A DNA stretch of 64,000 bases from the NCBI RefSeq assembly GCF_048544455.1, contig NC_133538.1, positions 4,060,658-4,124,657 on the forward strand. The letters run 5' to 3'. Under the pieces are notes generated by a model. The model searched no databases and was not told where the DNA came from. It saw only the letters and a program-made list of their open reading frames with translations. This stretch comes from Silene latifolia (Eukaryota; Streptophyta; Magnoliopsida; Caryophyllales; Caryophyllaceae). Shown here one piece after another: positions 45,513-57,055 of the stretch. The translations under genes and the position numbers were made by a program. Position 1 is the stretch's first letter. Each line of letters opens with the position of its first letter.

Positions 45513-46784
45513 TGTAATACCCGCCCTTTTAGGGACCCTTTGATCATCATTGACTGTCCTTGGGAGCGGGAGTAATCTTAGGAAAGTATGCCAAAACCAT
45601 CTTAGGGTGCGTGTTAAGAGTGGTACTCGATAGAGTAGAGGCTACTCGATCGAGTAGCTAGGATACTCGATCGAGTAGGGGGCTACTCGATCGAGTGGGT
45701 TGGGTACTCGATCGAGTGCCGGGTTTTCAGCGAGGGTTTTATATCGCGTTTTGTTAAATCCGCAAATCACTTCCGCCACCTTCCTCCTATCCTTCAGTCG
45801 CCTCTTTCCCTTCCCTTCACCTCAAAACCTCCATGGAAACCTTTGTGAAGATTCTTGTGCCTTAGGAGAGCGTCTCTTGAGTCGGGTAGCGGTCTTTTGC
45901 TGAGTTTCTCCCTAATAGGTATGTCATAGTCATCATCCGTGCCTTTGTCTCTATAGTTAGGGTTTGCTTGTTAGTAATAGATGTTTGTATGGTGGTTATA
46001 GGCTTTGCTTGGTCGCTGGATATGTTATCTGTCGGCGTGGATTGGTTGCGGTTGCTTAAAGGTAGGTTCGCCTACTCAGTTTCTGTAGATGGTCTAGTGT
46101 GTCGGATATTGTGGCTGTGTTGTGTTTGGTTGTTTGCTATAATTATTGTATTATGATGGTTGTGATCGTTGTTGACGGTTCTCGAGATGCGTTCTCGGCT
46201 GAGTGGGGTCACTTGCGGGAGTGGCTTCACGCCCTAGTTTCGCCCTTCGTGGAACCCGCCACGGAAGGGGATGTGCACATTAATGGACAGGGTTATCGCT
46301 CGATTTGATGAGCGGGGATTTGGTGGGTACGGTTGCGGTCCCCCACTGGCAGGGCTGGTCCAGTGGACAGTCAGTGACAGAGTTGGTTGGATTATGATGG
46401 TTGCGTTTGGGACTGTTAGTAGTGCTGTATTGATAATTGTAATTGCCGTTGTCTTGTCTTATCTCAGTACTGACCTTGTGTGGTTGTTTGTTTGTTATGT
46501 GTCTGCCGTGATCCCTTATGGTGAGCAGTCGGTCTTAGCAGGTGTTGATGTGGTTGATAGCTGAGGTCCGGGCAGGGATGAGTCTTCACGAGATATGATG
46601 GTCATAGCGAGTAGTCTTTGAGTTGTACCTTTGTATTGTATTTTGGTTTGAATCACTTGTAATATAACTTAATAGTTCTTTTATTGACGTTTGATAATTA
46701 CTTTCCTCGGGCAACCGAGATGGTAACGCCCTTATATGCTAAGGAAGGCCTAGTTGAGGCTCCTCTGGATATGGGGGTGTTACA
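45513..46784 (+). repeat. 3' LTR of element B
   Basis: This 1272-bp partner of 26958-28229 has its palindrome array at 45625, 45644, 45665, 45685 and 45706. Differences from the 5' LTR are scattered outside the array. Confidence 0.9.
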
Positions 46785-46865
46785 AAAACGACTATTGTAA
46801 TTTGTAAGATAGAACAATTAAAAAAAATTCTTTTGCTAAAAAATTAACATCATGTGAGACACTTG

Positions 46866-48178
46866 TGTTGGAGTATGTGTCCTAAACAATAGTGCGATCA
46901 AATGATTTAATATCACAATCAAATCTCATGCATGTTAAGAATACGTAAGGGATGATTCATTTATATAGTCAACTGATCATCATTAATCGGTAATGATTGG
47001 CTAGCTAGAGTTTGACATTACTATCGTTTGACGGTGGTGATCAGTTGATCCCTTAAGGTCACACCTAAAGGACAATTCCCTTAATAGACAAATTGATTAA
47101 CTGTATGATGATACAAGTTAATCAATTCCTTAAAATTGAACAATTCAATTGTGAGAAAGATTATTTATATCTTATTGTAATTGGGTTAAATAAGATTTTT
47201 TTAGTAATTGATATACTTTATTACTAAAATTGATTATTGTTTGTGAAACAATTGAGATAAGAATGAATGGTTAATTATAATTACAATATGTTGTGAATTA
47301 TAATTATATGACACATTTTATTTATGTGATCAAGTATCACTCGTCAGTTTGTTGTATGTGATTTAATTAATTTATAAAATGATATTTATTTGATAAATAT
47401 GTATTAAATTAATTAATAACATGTAACATACTACATGTGACATATTGTGTGACAAGTAACAAATTGACAAAATAAAATGGAGGTCCATTTTATACAAATG
47501 ACCGAAAAAAAATGGAGGGTGGTAGACATTAGTGGGTGATTTATTTTATGTGATAAGAATAAATTAATAAAACCTACTCTACCTTCTTACACACCTACAT
47601 ATTGATAAGAGAAAAAGGAAAAGGAAAAGATGCTCTCCTTGGCCTTATGCTAGCCGGCCACAACCCTTTTTTAAGAGGAGTTTTGGTTCCTTTTACTCTA
47701 TCATTCATTCACTTGCATGCACACTTGATTTATGCTTTATTTTCTTACATCTCTCTCAAAATCTTTCTAAATAGTTTTAGAAATTCAATAAATTGTTTAT
47801 CTTAAATTCTAAACATAATATAAGATTACTAGTATAGTAATAAGTATATATATTATTAGAATTAATTTTAAGGGTACTATTATATTAATCTAGTAAATTA
47901 GTATACTGTTTAAGGGATTAGTCTTGTGTGCAATCAAAGGAGGATCTCTACATTGGAATTTTGGAGGATCATCCAACATATTATAGCTCAAGAACAAATA
48001 ATGAAGGTGACCTTATTTGTGCCCTTATTTTCGAGCCACTTAACAATGTAAGGGAGGTTGTTTTTTTTCTTATTAATCTCTTATTTTGTTATGCATGCAC
48101 TAGATCTAAAGAAAACATATTAAGAAGTTAATTAGTTCACTATTAGAAGAGTCTAATAAGAGGTATATGAACCTAACA
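46866..48178. mobile_element. Solo LTR
   Basis: The 1313-bp segment starts TGTTGGAG and ends CCTAACA, with a 5-bp target duplication ACTTG (46861-46865 and 48179-48183). No primer site, polypurine tract or second LTR is present, so it is a product of LTR-LTR recombination. The sequence feels Copia-like, but that is not established here. Confidence 0.8.
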
Positions 48179-48183
48179 ACTTG

Positions 48184-48604
48184 TTGGTCCGAACAATTCA
48201 AATAAAATCTTAATCCATGTTCTTCATATATATTATTATTATAATTACACGTATTATAAAATTAGCTTTTTATAATATTTTTATGGGTTATTTTATAAGA
48301 ATGATCCAAACTATACCTCGTCTTCTTACATTAATTTTTTAGAATTAATCTAAACTATACTTTGAACAAGAATAATCTAAACTAAGCCCTCATTTTTCTC
48401 ACAATGCACCAGGTAATCGACTACTTGTTTGTCAGGTCACACTTGTTAAAAAAAATCTAAAATTACTAAAAACAATAACAACCTTTAATACAATAATTAA
48501 AACTACAATAATCTACAATTAAGACCAAACTTAAACATGGACATATCATCCTTATCATGCTTTACCATAATTTCACAACCTAATCATTCCTTCATTCAAT
48601 GATA
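48184..48604. other. No gene seen
   Basis: AT-rich intergenic sequence. Confidence 0.5.
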
Positions 48605-49321
48605 TTAGGGCGACGACCAGCAAAAAATCCGATTATCCAACCGATCTGATATCCGGTCCGAATTCGATTCGATTTTTTGGATATCTGATCCGAAGCTAAG
48701 TTTGGATCGGATATCCGATCCAAAACTTTTGGTATTTGGATCGGATATGGATATTAGAATGAAAACGTTTGGATATCCGATCCGATCCGAAAATATATTT
48801 TTCTAGCATTTACTATTTTTTCTTGCTATTTATGATCACCAATTTTTTTTTAATTAAATGAGCGTGTTTAGATTGTAGTTCTTATACTAGGTTGTTTAGA
48901 ATTATCCTACGTTGCAGTTTGGACTATAATTTTAAAATCGTTCCACTTTTTTCGTGTTATTTTTTTAACTTTTAGTGTTGTTTTAAGTATACTTCTTTAA
49001 TATCACATTTTATTTGATACAACAACGTTAAAAAGTACCAAAACTATGTTAGTTGTACCTAAATTTTATGTCGAGATCATTGGAGTAAGAAAAAAAATCA
49101 TCATGGAAGACTATGAATTCGATTTTGTCTTAAACTCAATTTTAAAGTAAATTTAAAAGTATGGATATCCACATTCGATCCAATTATTTTGGATACCCGA
49201 AACATTGGATATCCGAAAGATTTGGATCGGATATGGATATCTGGTTTAAGGATTTTCCAATCTGGATATCCAATCCGAACCAGCACTTTGGATCAGATAT
49301 CCGATCCGTGCTCTGCCCTAA
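48605..49321. mobile_element. Inverted-repeat element rich in GGATATCC motifs
   Basis: Ends TTAGGGC and GCCCTAA are inverted. Both flanks (48630-48800 and 49160-49310) hold many copies of GGATATCCGATCC in both directions, including the perfect palindrome GGATCGGATATCCGATCC at about 48704-48721. The arms can fold back over the AT-rich middle. No clear target duplication was found, so the boundaries are tentative. Confidence 0.55.
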
Positions 49322-49373
49322 TTAGGGCATAGAGGGAGTTTCAATAGACCATGTTATTATATTATAAAACAAA

Positions 49374-50246
49374 CAGTAAATTATCAATTACACCCACGCT
49401 TAATCCACTTTTTTAAACTTACTCCCACGTAAAATTTGTTACATTTTGCACCCAATACCATTTTCAGGTCAATTTTTCGTCAAAATTCAAATTTTTTGTT
49501 TAAATATGACAATTTTGTCCTTGTTCTTTTATTAAGTAGGTTGTTTCCCTTCTTTCCCATCTCTTTCATTCTCTTCTCTGTGTATACTTCGTCTAAAATC
49601 CCCCAACCAACGTCAACAAACCCGGCCACATCCCACTACTCCCATCCACAGGCCCAACCGCAGCAAGCTGACACGACGCAGTTCGACCCGATATCGTCTT
49701 TTGCGGCTCCTTCAACGCCTTCTTCACTCAAGACCGCAGTTCGACCCGCAGCAATCATGATTAATTGTTCTTTAGTGAATGGTTCAATTAAGGTTTCGAT
49801 TGATTCTTCATCTTCAGCAATTGCTTAATTATGACGGAGATTTGAGGGAAATTTTTGGGGGAAATGTTTGAGGGAAATTTTTGGGGGAGATTGGGTGAAG
49901 AACCCCATAAAATGAGGTGGAAAAAAGAGAAGAATAATGCTAAAATGAGGTTTATGGGACCATAATAGTAGATGTATAATCAACTTAATCAAAGTTGTAT
50001 AGAGAAAGAGAAAACAAGGTTTGGAAATGATCAATTGTTTGTATACAAAGTAATATAGAGAAAAAAAAAAGCAATACGCGGGGGTAAAATCGTCAATTTT
50101 TTATTTATTTTTGCCTGAAAATGGTGTTGGGTGGAAAATATAACCGAGCAAATAATTTACAATTTGGGTGTAAATTATTAAAAAAAAAGACGTGGAAGTA
50201 AGTTTTAAAAAGTGAATTAAGCGTAGGTGTAATTGATAATTTACTC
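49374..50246. mobile_element. Mutator-like element with long terminal inverted repeats
   Basis: The first and last roughly 58 bp are inverted copies (AGTAAATTATCAATTACACC at the left). A 9-bp target duplication TAAAACAAA flanks the element (49365-49373 and 50247-50255). It is 873 bp and encodes no transposase. The GC-richer core at 49590-49770 differs from the AT-rich arms and could be captured host sequence. Confidence 0.85.
49436..49828 (+). other. Open frame in the Mutator-like element, possible captured fragment
   Basis: A 130-residue frame has a hydrophobic start and a proline/serine/threonine-rich middle (PQPTSTNPATSHYSHPQAQP). No family is recognised. It may be a piece of host exon carried by the element (Pack-MULE style), or chance. 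Its first part overlaps the left inverted repeat, so the true coding part, if any, starts later. Confidence 0.3.
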
Positions 50247-50470
50247 TAAAACAAACTTGGGTTTTCCGAGCACGAGTAATAACAAATGCTCCAGTCTCAT
50301 TTATACCAACAAATACCCCGGGTTTCAGAGTACATAAAATAACTTCCACACGTCCTTTAATCTCCCTAACCAGAATAGAAACATTGCGAGTCGGAGTCTG
50401 TGATTGTGACCATCAAAAGAAATCAGGTTAAACAAATAAATACGCATGTTTTAGGTTAAATCAATCAATA

Positions 50471-52898
50471 TCTATCTATTTATATTATTAAAGGAAACTT
50501 TTTTCGAGCGATTACAGAGAATCCAACCTTTATAAAACTCTTTAACTAATAATGATAATGAAATAAATATAATATGATGACAATGCTAAAGATAAAATTA
50601 TAGATACGTGGATATGTGAGAGTTATGATGTCAAAGTAGTTTCATATTTTAGTTAGGAGACTACTTCTAAACGTTGTCAATTCAGTACTTTGTATCCTAT
50701 AACAACTCAATAATCTTAACCCATATAAAGACATGTCTAATTGTCATAGCTAGATCACAATCGTTTTCCTTTTTCAGTTATTCTTTCGTTTGTGTTATTT
50801 ATTTTTGGAGTTAGCGGTATTCTTTTGTGTACTTGATCCGTATACGGTAGTAGACTCATTCTGTTTTATTAATTTATAAGGTTTTTTTGTTTTTGCTATT
50901 TGTTTTATTTTATAGTCCAAATTTTATTGAGACTTAACTAAGTTTTCTTCCTTCATGTGCAGGGTATCAACAAACTAACGTAAGTGATATCAATGGTATT
51001 TTATATTTTTTTATTAGTCTTAATTTTGTTTACATACTAATGAGTTTATTATTTTGTGTAACGTAATTTAGCTCTATTCTTAAATTTTTCCTTCCATTTG
51101 AACATTATATGTCATTGATTTTATATCGATCGAAATATATTAAATCTTACTAATAAGAGTAATACCTATCCAACTATTGACGACAATGATCTAATGGAAT
51201 GAGTTCAAGATGTCAGATTAGAGTTATATCTCTAGCCTTGAACTATTTCAACGAAATAGAACTTTCAGGCACAAGAAACTTATTATCGGTTTCGCTTTAA
51301 AAAACAAAAGCTTAGTTATATTCGAGGTTAAGTAAGTTTTTTGCTCCAATAGTGAATTTGACGCTTAAGATATGTATCGCGCCTATTTTTACTTTTTATT
51401 TTACTACGCGTTTTTTGCGTTGGAGGAAACAAGAAAGGGTTCGAACTAAAAGGTACGTATATCAAAAGGAATTCCACCTCAAGGTTGTTTTCTATGTCGT
51501 CTGTATAATAGCACTTCCTTATTATTGTATCATTGTATGGGGCAAAAATTACGTTGGTTACATCACGTAATTCTTAGTTTACATTACTTGAACTTATTTT
51601 GAGAAGATTTAAAGTCAGAATTAAAAACGGCGAATCGGACACACTTGCAAGTATTTTGGGCAAATTTTCCCTCAAGAGAATATGAATAACAAACACGTTG
51701 ATCACTAAGACAAAATTATACTCAATAATTCACAAGTTTGTTTACCAAGCACTTATCATACTACTTGGTATGTGGTGGTACTATAGTCTATAACTCCATA
51801 GTCCATACCAACCGGCGGTAGCTTTCTCCTACTACTATACAAATTCACAAGAGAATATGAATAGCAAACATGTTGTACTTAACTTTAAACTATTACTCCC
51901 TCCTTCTCGATCATATGTTTACCTATTTCATTATGGCATTATGGAGAAAAAGGATTGTACACCAGATGTACTACCTCACACTCAATGAGTTTTTGTGTAT
52001 TTTATTTGAGCTCTATAGAGTTAATAAATTATATTTTAGTTTTATGACGTCAAAACTCAATTTTTTTGAGCTATGTAATTTTTTTGAGTTATAATGTAAC
52101 TTTTTGAGATTAATGTTTAAATGAACTCAAAAACTTTATAATAAAACTCAAAATTTTTATCTTAACTTAAAAACTATATCATGTGATGTACTAAATCAGA
52201 TTTATAATCCACTTACTGTGGCATTATGTAATAAGTTAATAAGATAGACGACTGCTAAGAGTTGACGTGAAATCCCTAAAAGTATAAGAAATATTTAGTG
52301 TAAAAACTTGAGAATTATTTTATAAGGAGTATATGTTTTATATTATGGAGTTTAGACTTGAAGATCAAAGCTCCATCCCGATTTTCACAAATTCTTAGAA
52401 GGAGCACGGGATATGATATTTTGAGTACTCCATAATATAAATATTTTTTTAGTGGTTAAAGATTTATTAACCAAATATATCCATCAATTAGTTATTTCAC
52501 TTATACAAATTCTAATCTAAGATAAACGATAAATTTTATGAAGGACTTTTTAGCGATATTGGAGTTTCTAACTTTTTACGAAATACGGAGTACTATGAAA
52601 GAGTAATATTTGTGAACTACTTTACTTCAAGGATTGGAATAGTGATTGCATATCGACGATAATCTTTGTTTAATTTGTGCTATTTTTGTGTATAACCAAC
52701 TCCCTCCCGTTAACTGGAATTGAAGCATTTGTTGAATATATACGAGTAATATTTTAATGAAATAAAAGAAAAGCAGGAATTGCAACATGTTTAAAAAAGC
52801 TACCAAATAGTTTTTTCACAACACATCTTATAATTATTACATTAAACATGAAAGAATATTAAAAATAGGCTCGTGCATCGCACGTGCATTAAATCAAG
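50471..52898 (+). mobile_element. Helitron, non-autonomous
   Basis: It starts TCTATCTATTTATATT after an A and ends with the hairpin CGTGC-ATC-GCACG (52872-52884) and CAAG before T, a variant of CTAG. Its first 90 bases match the start of the element at 1509 (AAAGGAAACTTTTTT, AGAGAATCCAA, ACTCTTTAACTAATAATAAT-like). The 2.4-kb interior has no recognised gene. Confidence 0.6.
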
Positions 52899-52904
52899 TA
52901 TCTA

Positions 52905-52905
52905 T

Positions 52906-52975
<70 letters not shown>

Positions 52976-53150
52976 TTAAAAGAGGAACTTTTGGAACTAT
53001 TTCATTGGTTATTGTTTTAGAGCGATTTCATTGGCTGTTGTTTTTGCTCAATAAATTATGTATAAATAAAAATATAAAAAAAAAGATATATAAATTATAC
53101 ATTAAAAATTATACATTAAAATAAGTCTCTACAAAACAGCATGCGTTCAC

Positions 53151-53199
<49 letters not shown>

Positions 53200-53380
53200 T
53201 TAAAAGAGGAACTTTTGAAGCTATTTCATTGGTTATTGTTTTAGAGCGATTTCATTGGCTGCTGTTTTTGCTCAATAAATTATGTATAAATAAAAATATA
53301 ATAAAAAAGATATATAAATTATACATTAAAAATTATACATTAAGATAAGTCTCTACAAAACAGCCTGCGTTCACACAATC
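52905..53380. repeat. (TA)n plus 180-bp unit, duplicated in tandem
   Basis: Two (TA)n tracts (52908-52973 and 53153-53198) are each followed by a nearly identical segment. Each starts ACTTAAAAGAGGAACTTTTG and ends AACAGC(A/C)TGCGTTCACACAAT. Confidence 0.9.
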
Positions 53381-54155
53381 TCACAACTGTATAACATGAA
53401 GTTTTTCAGTACAGAACACAATATACTATCAACATTTAATCATTTATACATAACTTTTTGCCATATCCAAACTTTGGACGAGTAGTGTCGAAATTGGAAT
53501 TTGTTTAGAGAATCACAAATGCGGAGCACATAATAGAAAATGTAATCCGTTATGCATCAGTACTTTCTCCAATGCATATTGCATAACTGAAACTTAAATA
53601 TACAACCAAAATGTTAAAATGCTCCATAAAATTAGTCTTATCATTATGCATTTTCAAGAAACTACACAGTGCTTCAATTAAACCATCGAATTTCAAAGGC
53701 CTCATTTTTCGACTCAGCTCCAGCATATTTGGCTAATAATCTCAGGAACGACAAGTTAAGTATCAAGGGTCCAGTGATCTGGGCCTAGTGTGTACCAGTG
53801 TAGAGTTGGCGGAACCTCATCCATATCAGCGGTAAGATTCTTAAAATAGGTCTCCTTCTCTTACTCCAAAACTAATGGACGTAAGTCTTCAAGTCTCTTG
53901 AGTCTCTTTTCAACTCAAACTGCATATTCTAATTAAAAAACCCATCCAAAATTACATCACCCTTAATAGATAAGAAAATAAAAATAAACTACAATAAATA
54001 AGAAGATATAAGAATAAACTACGATCAAGAAAATTAAATTTGTTAACAAACTACATCACATCCATGAATCTGAGAATTCCACAGCTTCTTTATATCTGAA
54101 TGTATATACAATTCAACTCCTACCACGCTTCTGTAAAACCTGCATCACAACAGTG
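53381..54155. other. No gene seen
   Basis: AT-rich sequence between the duplicated block and the RPA-like gene. Confidence 0.5.
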
Positions 54156-54163
54156 TATAAATA
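54156..54163 (+). promoter_or_regulatory. TATA box of the RPA-like gene
   Basis: TATAAATA lies 66 bp before the ATG at 54229, a normal distance for a plant core promoter. Confidence 0.6.
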
Positions 54164-54228
54164 CAGATTGAACGTCTATCAAACATTAAGTGCACAAATA
54201 TTTCTCTATCTTCGTCTTTCTCTTAGCA

Positions 54229-54627
54229 ATGGGACCAAGGTATGCTAATTAATTAAAAATATTTTCAATGTTTTGTACATATAGATATTATACTTGGCTT
54301 CAAACATGTTTTAGTTTCTTATTAATATTATTATTATTACTTTTATGTTTTGTCAGCCCTTTAACATTGATCAGGGAGCTTAATGAGACTAAGAAAAACG
54401 GGAAAATCAAAGTTCGCGTTTCTAGGCTATGGGATGTTTTGAATCATGCGGAGAATAATAGTCTTATATGCATGGATATGGTTTTAATCGATGAAGAGGT
54501 AAGAATTAACTGTTTATTATTACCCTATTTTGTTTTTTGGTTATCTCATTCATATTGAATTACCTTATAAATTATTATTTTTATCATTAGGGTAAGTACA
54601 TACATGCTACTGTGAATTGTTATCATG
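54229..54627 (+). pseudogene. RPA1-like OB-fold gene fragment
   Basis: Replication protein A binds single-stranded DNA, and Helitrons often carry RPA-like genes. Exons are 54229-54239 (MGP), 54357-54498 and from 54591, with GT/AG borders. The product starts SPLTLIRELNETKKNGKIKV, then RVSRLWDVLNHAENN, SLICMDMVLIDEE and GKYIHATVN, which is the first strand set of a plant RPA1-type OB fold. After HATVN the sequence runs straight into the Helitron Rep gene in another frame, so the rest of the OB fold is missing. It is either a captured host fragment or the remnant of the element's own RPA gene. Confidence 0.75.
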
Positions 54628-55945
54628 CCCAGCGAATCCCAAGTGGCCAGAGATCGATCAGATGCTAGGGCACATACAAGGACAGACAGGCCAGATATAA
54701 TAGCAAGAGTCTTCAAATTAAAACAAAGTCAACTCATGGATTGCCTTAAACACCAACACTACTTTGGAACAGATGTAGCAGGTACGCATAATTTTTAAGT
54801 AAATTATAATAATAGATAGTAACTACTAACAACATACATGACGAGTATAGATAAAATTGTTATGCTGCAGATATATATATATACAATAGAGTTTCAGAAA
54901 AGAGGACTGCCCCATGCACACATACTATTATGGCTTAAGAAAGATGAAGTGGAACTATCGCCACAGTACATAGACGGTATTACACATGCTGAAATCCCAG
55001 ATCAGGAAAAAGACCCAGCATTATATGAGATTGTGTCACGATACATGGTTCACGGGCCCTGCGGCGAGGAGAATCTAAATTGTCCATGTATGCTTGACGG
55101 TGAAGCTTGCAAAAAAAAAATCCAAAATCTTTCAATTCAGAGACAACAATAGATGGTAATGGCTATCCAGTGTATAGACAAAGAAATGACAACAGGTAGA
55201 TCTCTCTTACATAGAAGTTAAAAATTTTGAAGTAGAAAAAGAGCGGAAAGAAAAGAAAAAATATGATATGAAGAAGTTTTTAACGGACAATTCTCATATA
55301 TTCACAAGTGTGACAAAAATAAGGGAAAAGTATTAGAGTCCAAAATATGGGGAAAGATAACACAAACTGAGAACCAGCTAAAATAAAATAAAAGGAAAAA
55401 TTTAGAAACAAAAAAAAAAACAGAGACAAAGGCCATTTTCGGTCACTTTTATCCGGATTATATTATTTATTTAGGACTTTTATTTTCATGCAGGATTATT
55501 TAAAAGGGCAAACACGTTCTAGACTTCTAGACAACAGAAGCCCGGGGTTACTTCTGATGTTTGACGCACATATAAACGTCGAGTGGTGTAAAACAGCTCG
55601 GGCTATTAAGTACCTGTTCAAGTATATCCTAAAGGGCCCGGATAAGGCGAGTAGGTGACTACTGTAATTTCCCGAGACAAAGAAGATGAAATCAAGCCAT
55701 ACCTTGATTGTCGTTACCTCTCCGCATGCGAAGGTGCATGGAGGATATTTGAGTTTGAGATACACGAGAGGAGTCCAGCGGTCATACGCCTGCCTGTGCA
55801 CCTCGAGGGTGAACAAGCTGTTGTCCTAAAAGATAGAAACAAACTGAGAGTGGTAATAGAACGGGATAACGAATCACCCACGATGTTGATGGGATGGATG
55901 ACATCGAACATAGAGTACGCACAAGGAATATCGTTTTCAACGTAG
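54628..55945 (+). pseudogene. Helitron Rep/helicase protein fragment, broken
   Basis: Rep nicks and joins DNA during rolling-circle transposition. Recognisable blocks in order: CPANPKWPEIDQMLG (54628), RPDIIARVFKLKQSQLMDCL (54695), a possible intron (54782-54870), EFQKRGLPHAHILLWLK with the HUH pair PHAH (54890), MVHGPCGEENLNCPCM (55045), GNGYPVYRQRNDN (55160), [19 protein letters not shown] with two tyrosines (55570), and DEIKPYLDCRYLSACEGAWR (55685) to MLMGWMTSN. Frames shift near 54690 and at an A run near 55113. There is a stop at 55655, and the stretch 55200-55490 is unmatched. The helicase domain is absent. The catalytic motifs survive in sequence but not in one frame. Confidence 0.88.
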
Positions 55946-56664
55946 TTTTTTCAAATCTACCTGTTATCTACAGAAGATATTTTTACTAAATAACCGCACA
56001 AGTTTAGAATAAGGTCAATGTAAATTATAGCAGTTGGCTCTTCTAATAAGATCGTACATGTATACTGTCTAAATTCCTAAAAATTACCATCATAGTTCCA
56101 CCTTCGTAATTCCCTGATAAAAATACATAATTCCTACCATTAAGCTTGCACTCTTAACATTATACTACTCTAGTCACAATCATTTAGTAAACTTTGTGAA
56201 GGGAATTTTAAGGTTTTTAAGGTAAACAAATGATTGAGATCTAGGGTGTATATTGTAGTTACCATCATAATTCTTTTCATAATCCTTGTGCTAGCATGCA
56301 TAAACAACAACACCGCCAGTTTCTACACAACACAAACACTACATGCAAAATACATAAACAACAATAAATTAAAGTAAAACAGATAAAAGTCAAACCTTCA
56401 AGAAACAAAGCTCCCGACTTTAATCATGCCTAAAATCACCCAAAAAGAAGCCGCTTCTTTAATCTTAGGAACAAAACGTTGTTTGATTATATAAAGCTAT
56501 TAATTGAATTTCGATAATATCCCGGCAAACAGTCACCCGGCTAAGATTCAGGTAAATAACTCTCGATCGGATTGTACCCGGCTGTCAAATACAGCAAAAA
56601 TGGGTTATCTGTTAGTCGTCAGGAAGGATCTAGATGTTGGGGGTGAGAAATAAGGGGATGCATT
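55946..56664. other. No gene seen
   Basis: AT-rich sequence following the Rep fragment. Confidence 0.5.
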
Positions 56665-56673
56665 TTTGTGAAA

Positions 56674-56870
56674 CACAAATTCTTGTTTGTGACGGCACAT
56701 ATCCGTCACTCTTGAGTGACGGATACCATTTTACCTCACAAAGTACCCACTTTTTCTCTTTCTGCAACACTATTCATGTGGTCCCCTTTCTCCACTAACC
56801 CATTTTGTTACCATTTTAACTCACAAAATATCCGCCACAAATGGTAACCCGTCACAAGGGAGACCAATTG
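56674..56870. mobile_element. Mutator-type MITE (copy 2)
   Basis: The 197-bp relative of 25442-25630 has 22-bp inverted ends (CA...TTGTGACGG) and the 9-bp target duplication TTTGTGAAA (56665-56673 and 56871-56879). The internal hairpin CCGTCACTCTTGAGTGACGG is conserved between copies. Confidence 0.82.
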
Positions 56871-57055
56871 TTTGTGAAATTGTAAAAATTGAAACGACGA
56901 TTTGGGGATAAATTGAAATTGAAATGATTTCGTTGACTTGGAGACTAAATGAATAACCAGATCCGACTAAATGAATTACAAAGAAACTTAATATGGATAG
57001 CACCAAAGACACGTGACTTATGTATAAGACTTATGTCAATACGTCTTATTCTACT

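Larger units (their letters stand above)
26958..46784 (+). mobile_element. LTR retrotransposon B (outer element, Tekay-like ends)
   Basis: The two LTRs are each 1272 bp (26958-28229 and 45513-46784) and are flanked by the 5-bp duplication AAAAC (26953-26957 and 46785-46789). A primer site and a polypurine tract are present. Element C (12.0 kb) is inserted in its interior. Without C, the interior is about 5.3 kb and contains only a broken ORF1-like gene near the 3' side. No protease, reverse transcriptase or integrase is seen, so it is non-autonomous. It shares primer site, leader, pre-PPT hairpin and LTR ends with element A. Confidence 0.9.
52901..55945 (+). mobile_element. Second Helitron, decayed and lacking a 3' end
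   Basis: TCTATCAATATATA begins two bases after the 3' end of the previous Helitron. The start carries ACTTAAAAGAGGAACTTT, like other starts in this window. It encloses RPA-like exons and a broken Rep gene. No hairpin-CTRR end is visible downstream, and the helicase half is missing, so it is truncated. The right limit given is only the end of recognisable coding. Confidence 0.5.

Noticed and set aside
55496..55911. Minus-strand frames over the Helitron Rep region
   Set aside because: Antisense of recognised Rep blocks.
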